64,000 nt of DNA, taken from contig MU405216.1 in assembly GCA_022836615.1 (NCBI GenBank), positions 62,001 through 126,000 on the forward strand, written 5' to 3'. The number at the start of each line of letters is the position of its first letter. The first letter of the stretch is position 1. Below are positions 56,886 through 64,000 of this stretch, piece by piece. The position numbers and the translations under genes are program-made. The DNA is from Annulohypoxylon bovei var. microspora (taxonomy: Eukaryota; Ascomycota; Sordariomycetes; Xylariales; Hypoxylaceae). The notes below the pieces were generated by a model. That model searched no databases, was not told the origin of the DNA, and worked only from the letters and a program-made list of their open reading frames with translations.

Positions 56886-57655
56886 TCACGAGATGGGCTT
56901 GATCTTGAAATGGAGTGACGTCAAGCTGAAGACGAGCGCCTTGAGATCCTGTACCAGATAGTAGAAGACTCTAAGTCCTTCGGGGTCTGCCGACTCAGTC
57001 ACATCGATCAGTGATCCTATCTTAGCTGTCTATATTCCGGCGAGGTTAGTGTTTGGTGTTTCGTAGCGATCGACAAATCAACTTGCGCAAGGAGGGGGGA
57101 ACGTACTTCGAAGGAGATATGGTCGTTGCCCAGCCGGATCTCCAGCTCCTGCCGGCCGTCCTTGTTCTTCTGGGGCCACTTCGCGTCGTCTTCCTTCATG
57201 ATCTCGCTCGTCTTGACCATGCGCTTGATCTCATCTACCACCAGCGAACTGACGCACACTATTTCCCGTTAGCTTTGGCCTCGACGAACAATCGAGTAGA
57301 TGGTGGTTCGGAGAAAAGAAGCGCGACAAGACGTACTCTCTTTGCGGATCAAGCTGTCGTTTCGGTAGTTCGAATTGTTGGCGTATCGTGTGACGGCGCT
57401 TCTGCCATCGCCGACGACTCGGAAGTCGAACTCTGCGTCGCTGTTAGTTATGTACCTAGGTATCGTGTGTTTTACGGGCATAGCGGAGTAGATCTGGTGA
57501 GGATGTACCTAGGAACTCATGGCCGAATCGACCGGAGTGACCTGAGCTGGAGGAGTCAATAGGTTAGCTCTCGAGGTTTTCTTATTCTTCTGGAACTTGA
57601 ATCTTGCTTGTACATACTAGTATCGGATGTAGAAAGGTTCACCAGTCGAGGCCAT
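56886..57655 (-). CDS. MAGO: exon junction complex protein Mago nashi
   Basis: Mago pairs with Y14 in the exon junction complex deposited on spliced mRNA. Exons on the minus strand: 57655-57618, 57546-57509, 57432-57337, 57258-57107 and 57029-56886, giving 155 residues. Conserved words: FYIRYY, GRFGHEFLEFDFR (across the second splice), RYANNSNYRNDSLIRKEM, EIKRMVKTSEIMKEDD, GRQELEIRLGNDHISFE, then TAKIGSLIDVTESADPEG and LKALVFSLTSLHFKIKPIS. The first two exons are both 38 nt, true micro-exons. Four introns in 468 coding bases make it the most intron-dense gene of the window. Relative to animal Mago there is an insert VVGDGRSAVT, common in fungi. It is divergent from SEC26. Confidence 0.95.
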
Positions 57656-58567
57656 ATTGGCAATGAATGGGGTTGTCGCGGGGGGGGGGGGGTTCTTGTA
57701 TGGGTATGACAGAGGTGTTTCAGTCTTGCGAATCCCTCTTTGTCAGATTGGTGACTGGGAGTTTGTTGTTGAGATGTTTCAAGAATTGTTCGTGTTGAAT
57801 GGTGAGAAGAAATGTTGCGACGAGGCAACTAACGAGGCTTCACTGATTTACAAGTGAATTGCAGCTGACAGGGCAGATCTAAAGTTTTGGTGGGGCACGA
57901 TATCTAGACTGACGTGGGGAGCAAGGATGTGTGTGAAGGCGGTCAGTGATGTTCAAGTACCGCAGTACTGTTGTATTCCGTAACAAGTGCAAGCCACAGG
58001 TACGGATCATTCCAGGATCGGGCTGAGGCTTGTCTTTGACGACACTGGCTAAATCTCGGTAACGGATTATTTAATTCCATGACACTTTCTAACCAATCAT
58101 AACCCTTCATTCATTAGACCCTATCCATTTCAGGAGGGACAGATTTCTGTGTATTCTTTTGTAGTGCGCCAGTACGGATTGTGGATTGTGGATTGTGGAC
58201 ATTTTGATATTGGGCCAGGCTGTACCGATTCCAAGGTTATTATCACCACCTCCAATTACCTACTATCTTCAACACTAACACCGCACCGCCGCTGTTCTTG
58301 AAGAAGCCAAAGCCACTCTTTCTGGCATGCATAATTGCATTGGCTTTCACAAACCACCTCTTTAACCTCAAGACAGTTTCTGTAATTGTCTAACTCTATC
58401 CCATATCCCGTATACGACATACTGTATACCACATACCGACTCTAAGCCTCGACAGAATATTGAACTCTTTAATACCACCACCTCGTTCTTGTCCGTCAAC
58501 CTACCCACCTACAATCTAATACACCCAAGTTACTCCACGCGGTCGGGAGCCGCAACAATTGCCCAGC
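57656..58567. other. divergent promoter MAGO/SEC26
   Basis: A 0.9-kb spacer. It has an 11-G run just upstream of MAGO (about 57681-57691) and a GGATTGT triple repeat near 58175-58200. No gene was seen. Confidence 0.75.
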
Positions 58568-61500
58568 ATGTCGACCTTCCTCGAGAATGCCTACAGCTTG
58601 GTCCACCAGGACAATACCGCAGATGTTCCTAGCATGTCAGATCTGCGCATGCAGCTAGAGAAGGGCACAGATGAGACAAAAGTCGAGACCATGAAGCGCA
58701 TCTTGACCGTCATGTTGAACGGCGATCCTATGCCCCAGCTTCTCATGCACATCATCCGATTCGTCATGCCCTCGAAATATAAACCATTAAAGAAGCTATT
58801 ATACTTCTACTATGAGATCTGCCCTAAGCTTGACTCGACCGGCAAGCTAAAGCAGGAGATGATTCTTGTTTGGTGAGTTTAGCTCCAGCTAAGTTGAATT
58901 ATCACTACGGAAGATCGAGTCACTAACAATATCCTCTTATATAGCAACGGTATTAGAAATGATCTTCAACACCCCAACGAGTACATCAGAGGAAACACAT
59001 TGCGCTTCCTATGCAAGCTCCGAGAACCTGAGTTGATCGAACCCCTACTTTCCTCGGCTCGAGCTTGCCTCGAACATCGTCATGCCTACGTTCGAAAGAA
59101 TGCTGTCTTTGCCGTCTCTTCCATCTTTATACATTCACCGTCTCTTATTCCAGACGCCTCCGAACTGATCGCCGCCTTCCTCGAAGGAGAGAGCGATGCT
59201 ACTTGCAAGCGCAATGCTTTCGCTGCACTCGCTAGCATTGACCATGATAGGGCTTTGGCATTCTTGAGCTCCGTTTTCGAGGGAATCCCGAACGCCGAGG
59301 AATTGCTACAATTGGTCGAGCTCGAATTCATTCGAAAAGACGCTGTTCAGAACTCGCAACATAAGGTACGATAGTCTTGATAATAAGTGGCTGTACTAGC
59401 AACTAACACTTATAGGCTCGATACCTGAGGCTCATCTTCGATCTCCTCGAGGCCGGTGCTTCAACTGTTGTGTATGAAGCTGCCTCGTCACTGACAGCAC
59501 TAACGAGTAACCCGGTTGCAGTCAAGGCGGCTGCCGCTAAATTCATCGAGCTTAGCATCAAAGAAGCCGATAACAATGTGAAGCTCATCGTCCTCGACCG
59601 GGTAGATCAGTTGCGACAGAAGAACGAGGGAGTGCTGGACGACCTCGTCATGGAGATTCTACGTGCGCTATCTAGTCCCGATATCGATGTCCGACGGAAG
59701 GCACTTTCTATCGCCCTGGAGATGGTGTCGAGCAAGAATGTTGAAGAAGTCATCCTACTACTTAAAAAAGAGCTTTCCAAGACCGTCGACCAGGAATACG
59801 AGAAGAACGCCGAGTACCGCCAGCTACTCATTCACTCTATCCACCAGTGCGCTATTAAATTCTCCGAGGTTGCAGCAAGCGTGGTGGACCTTCTCATGGA
59901 CTTCATTGCCGACTTTAGCAACTCATCAGCTGTCGATGTTATTTCCTTCGTCAAGGAAGTTGTCGAGAAATTCCCTAAGCTACGACCGTCCATCGTTGCC
60001 CGATTGGTTGACACTCTTAGCGAGGTTAGGGCAGGAAAAGTCTATCGTGGAATTATTTGGATAATTGGCGAGTATTCGCTCGAGGAGAAGGACATCCGAG
60101 ACGCGTGGAAGAGGATACGTGCAAGCTTAGGTGAGATTCCTATTCTTGCCTCCGAACAGCGATTGTTGGACCATGTGGACGGCGACGACGAGAAGGAAAA
60201 GGAGCAAGTCAACGGTCACTCAAAGCCCGCAGCACCATCAGGTTCAAGAAGGGTTCTTGCCGATGGCACGTACGCCACCGAAACAGCTCTCACTAGCAGC
60301 TCTGCGGCCGCCGCAAAATTAGAGGCTGTTAAGGCTGCCCAGAAGCCTCCCCTACGACAGTTAATCCTAGAGGGTGACTACTACTTAGCTGCCGTTCTTT
60401 CAGCAACCCTTACTAAGTTGGTCATGCGCCATTCCGAGATCTCCTCGGACAGGGCTCGAACAAACGCCCTTAGGGCCGAGGCTATGTTAATTATGATCTC
60501 GATCATCCGTGTCGGTCAGTCACAGTTTGTCAAGGCTCCTATTGACGAGGATTCTGTGGACCGAGTAATGTCTTGCGTTCGATCCTTGGCCGAGTTTTCT
60601 CAAAGAAAAGAGCTGGAGACCGTCTTCCTCGACGATACACGAAAGGCCTTCCGAGCTATGGTTGAGGTTGAGGAGAAGAAGCGGGCAGCAAAGACGGCTT
60701 TCGAGAAGGCCAAGACCGCCATCCAGGTTGACGATGTTGTGCAAATCCGACAACTTTCTAAGAAAAATTCAGGAGATGGGACTGACGAGATCGAACTGGA
60801 CCTCGAGAAGGCAACTGGTGGCGAGTCTGTGGCTGAGGACCTCTCCTCGAAACTAAGCCGCGTCGTCCAGCTCACTGGCTTCTCCGACCCCGTATACGCC
60901 GAAGCGTACGTTAAGGTGCACCAGTTCGATATTGTCCTAGATGTCTTGTTGGTCAACCAAACCACCGAGACGCTTCAAAATCTCTCCGTCGAATTTGCTA
61001 CGCTCGGTGACCTCAAGGTTGTCGAGCGACCTACAACACAGAACCTTGCTCCGCACGACTTCCATAACGTACAGTGTACTATCAAGGTTTCGTCCACGGA
61101 TACCGGCGTCATCTTCGGCAACGTTGTGTATGATGGAGCACACAGCACCGACACAAACGTTGTCATTCTCAATGACCTACATGTCGATATCATGGACTAC
61201 ATCCAGCCAGCGACGTGTACGGAAACGCAATTCCGCACAATGTGGACCGAATTCGAGTGGGAGAACAAGGTCAACATCAATAGCAAGGCCAAGACCCTTC
61301 GGGATTTCCTGGAGCAGTTGATGGCTTGCACGAATATGAATTGCTTAACGCCGGAAGCTAGTATGAAGGGTGATTGTCAGTTCCTGAGTGCTAACCTGTA
61401 CGCCAGGAGTGTCTTTGGTAAGTTTTTGACATCGATCACGTATTTGACGATATGAACTAATTATTATTTCTAGGCGAGGATGCGCTAGCAAACTTGAGTA

Positions 61501-61625
61501 TCGAGAAGGAAGGCGATGATGGACCAATCACTGGATTTGTCCGCATAAGAAGCAGGTCGCAAGGATTGGCCCTGAGCCTGGGCTCTCTTAAGGGTTTGAA
61601 CAAGATTGGCACCGCGGCCGCTTGA
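58568..61625 (+). CDS. SEC26: coatomer subunit beta (beta-COP)
   Basis: A subunit of the COPI coat that drives Golgi-to-ER and intra-Golgi vesicles. Exons 58568-58872, 58945-59365, 59416-61417 and 61474-61625 give 959 residues, the usual length. The N-terminal adaptin-like HEAT solenoid contains MPSKYKPLKKLLYFYYEICP, NGIRNDLQHPNEYIRGNTLR and FIRKDAVQNSQHK. A charged linker near 525-560 follows (DDEKEKEQVNGHSK). The C-terminal appendage contains VHQFDIVLDVLLVNQTTETL, EFEWENKVNI and the end GLNKIGTAAA. The start is the ATG of MSTFLENAYS; an upstream TTG-started extension is ignored. Confidence 0.96.
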
Positions 61626-63469
61626 TTTACATAATAAGACGAGTTCAGACGCAGATAATTTTTCCACTCCGGAGGTCGTTAAGATCTTAACCTAAAATGT
61701 TGGTACGCATTCGCGACACTGCCAGATGAGCGTGTGCTCGAGGGAAGCCGGCAGGCCAGTTGTTGTGATATCCAAGATATGATGTCCCGAGTATGATGCT
61801 CGGGTCGAGAGAGCATGGATCAAAAACGTGGTGCTGGAGTACCTCGATGTGGATTAGACAATGCAAATTACTTTACGACGAAGTGTTTATTGCGTGACTG
61901 TTCCACAACATGAAATGCCTGTCATAGAGTAATATTCTAGGCTAAGTACCTACCTAACTAGGTCTAATTAAGATACTTGCTTTTGGGAGTTGAGGCATCG
62001 AGTTTCATGTTTATTCCGGTAGGGTCTCCTCAACCTGTTCAGATACTAGGACTGGGTAGACCGCAGCTAAGCTTGCTTTTCTATTATTGGAAGAGGTGTG
62101 AGATATCATGAAGCTTGCCTAGCACGCACATATTGTACGACAGCCAAGCTACCTATGATAAGCCGTTAAACAGCTTGGCGTGGAATCTCGGCTACGCCTC
62201 AAAACGCCCGTTGGTGTTTGTCAAACGACAAGACATTCAACTTTGTTATAGATGTTTGCTACAGATCGCGATGAGAATTGTAAAATATATTAGACGCGCT
62301 TCTACTATCTCAATTAGGCAAGATGTTACTATCGTGGGCTTACGATGTGAGGCAGTAAGTACCTTACCTAGCTAGACGCAAACTCCTTCTCTTTAAAATC
62401 GCTCAGATTCAGCACATGCATGGCGCACACCTGGCACGGGATAGTTGCAACCTCGAACAGTCTGGATTGGCTATGCTCAGCCCCGTCATCCACAGATATA
62501 TGTAAATGGCTTACTCGTGGGAGCCTGGTAGGGTAAAGATGGTTAGGCATGGATGCGGGAGGAGGACCGGTAAGGGATAGATGTGCCGCGTGTTGCAATA
62601 TGGGGTACATAAGATATCCGTACCATCTCCAACGATCTACCTAGGGTCCTATCCTGGCAGCTAGGGCATTTATCTAGATGGTAAGAAAAAGAGCCTCCGT
62701 TTGTTTCATTTTTACCATTCCTACTTGGTGTAGTAGAAGCCAAGCTGTATCATTAACTACCGGGATATATTAGTCGGAGGTTTCAGGGGGAAGGACCCTA
62801 AAGAACCTCGGGCTGTCCCGGTAGCGCGGCAGACCCCTATTTATTCTCAGATTATTGTGGCCTTTTAGGGTCTAGTTACGAGCCGCGTGTTTTTTATTTA
62901 CCGGATAACCTAATATATTTTGGCCCTAGGTAGCCCATAGTGACCCCACGATCACACGACATTGCATATGCGCCTCGGTGATCTTTCCCCGCTTCTCCCT
63001 CTGCTTTCCATTTAGTCTCTTTAGCTTCGTATGTCGCATCGTTCCATCTCGGCTCATGTCGTTCGAATCTGGCGAATCTGGCCGCACGATCAGGGAAAAC
63101 ATGACGATATTCAAGCTTTACGTGGGCTAAGCCTGGCCAGGTTTCGTCTACGTCTCCAACTCTTACATGACATTTATACCTAGACGTTGCTTGCCAAGGG
63201 GTCGGGCTAGATTTATTCGTTCTACATGTACTTAAGACTGCCTACTCCTATATAACTACCTAGTATTTTCAGCCTACTTCTCGATCCGTCCTATTCTAGT
63301 ATCCCAGTAACATAAATACTTACCATTATAAACATCCCTCATCGATACCGCTATACTAAACTACGAGGCTATCTCCAATATCCAATACCAGAGCACCAGT
63401 GTCTTCATCAGCCTATCTTATATCATCTCATCGACACCCCCCTCTTTCACTTCCCAACCCGACAGCAAA
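61626..63469. other. spacer SEC26 to right-end gene
   Basis: About 1.8 kb. It contains spacer motifs (TACCTACCTAACTAGG near 61946, CTACCTAGGG near 62638). No gene or RNA was recognised; the last 200 bases are CT-rich leader. Confidence 0.7.
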
Positions 63470-63897
63470 ATGCCTATGAACTTAAGCCCGGCTCGCCCAT
63501 TCACGGCTGCGTCGCCTGTTCATCCAAGCTACCTTCCAGCTCTACACAAGTCGGGACGCATCGAAAGGGGAATGTAAGCTCGACGCCACCTACCGTCATC
63601 ATGACATGTGTATGTACTAATAAACATAACAGTGCCACCGCGACAGTCGCAGCTGTGGGAATCGGGTACGGCCTGGCGAAATACAAGGCGATCAAGGCCG
63701 ACCAGTGGCAGAAAGAGCACCACGTCGAAAAACAGCAGCTGTTCCGAAGCGCAGAGGCAGTCCCGGCAATGGCCGTAGCGACGCCTTCTCACCGGGGCGA
63801 AGCCGTAGAGGCTCTGGAGAACGCATACGGAGACCGGTCAAACCTCTCCGAACTAGAGGCTGCCGTGGCGACGTATGAATCACGACGGAAGAACTGA
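63470..63897 (+). CDS. small orphan protein with a short hydrophobic segment
   Basis: Exons 63470-63573 and 63633-63897 give 122 residues. The donor GTAAGC and the acceptor ACAG after a TACTAAT branch site are textbook, and the splice joins RGI to ATATVAAVGIGYGLAKYK, a Gly/Ala/Val-rich stretch that could be a weak membrane helix followed by basic residues. The C-terminal half is helical with alternating charge (VEALENAYGDRSNLSELEAA) and ends in SRRKN. The first 35 residues are Pro/Ser-rich. I do not recognise a family; a small mitochondrial or membrane-attached protein would fit, but that is a guess. Confidence 0.6.
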
Positions 63898-64000
63898 GGG
63901 GTTGCGTACGTGTCGTATTCACGAATGCGAGAATTGAAGTCTCGTCTTATATTATGACCATTCTCGTGGGTTTTGGTAACAGGCGTTTGGATGGGCTATT

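Overview
The window is nuclear DNA from a filamentous ascomycete (Pezizomycotina, most likely Sordariomycetes; the class is an inference from protein flavour and gene structure). Genes carry short introns of about 50-80 nt with GT-AG borders and CTAAC-like branch sites. The proteins are fungal orthologues, spacers are long, and spacers are full of a TACCTAGGTAGGTA-type motif. I rebuilt 19 protein genes by joining open frames at splice sites; all complete models close in frame. I recognised no tRNA, rRNA, CRISPR array or intact autonomous transposon.

Layout. 1-11.5 kb: HIR3 (minus, running off the left edge), a ChAPs/BUD7 exomer subunit, a SAM-carrier-like mitochondrial carrier and a three-exon secreted protein. 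11.5-17.4 kb: gene-poor, holding a 1,046-bp TA-flanked terminal-inverted-repeat element stuffed with minisatellites. 17.4-28.7 kb: a UPF0643 protein, eIF3h, S-adenosylhomocysteine hydrolase and a Zn2Cys6 regulator whose zinc cluster is split by a 765-bp intron. 28.7-37.8 kb: a second gene-poor stretch with microsatellites, a four-helix membrane protein and a 1.1-kb AT-rich, RIP-like island. 37.8-45 kb: an HSL-type esterase, a UPF0132-like membrane protein, mitochondrial ribosomal uL10m and TRP4, the last two divergent around a shared promoter with a CPC1/Gcn4 site. 45-53 kb: tRNA ligase TRL1, an ankyrin protein, RNase P subunit RPP40 and TRM11. 55-64 kb: GID4, mago nashi, beta-COP (SEC26) and a small orphan gene.

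Functional links. TRL1, RPP40 and TRM11 all act in tRNA maturation and lie within 7.6 kb; RPP40 and TRM11 share a 465-bp divergent promoter. SAH1, TRM11 and the SAM-carrier-like protein touch the S-adenosylmethionine cycle but are not adjacent. BUD7 (exomer) and SEC26 (COPI) are both Golgi coat proteins at opposite ends of the window. Most of the rest is unlinked housekeeping.

The least explained features are an RGG-rich reading frame lying in phase behind a single TAG at the end of TRL1, the minisatellite-filled inverted-repeat element, the split zinc cluster, and the dispersed CCTAGG-centred spacer motif. I did not find a clearly new multi-gene system.
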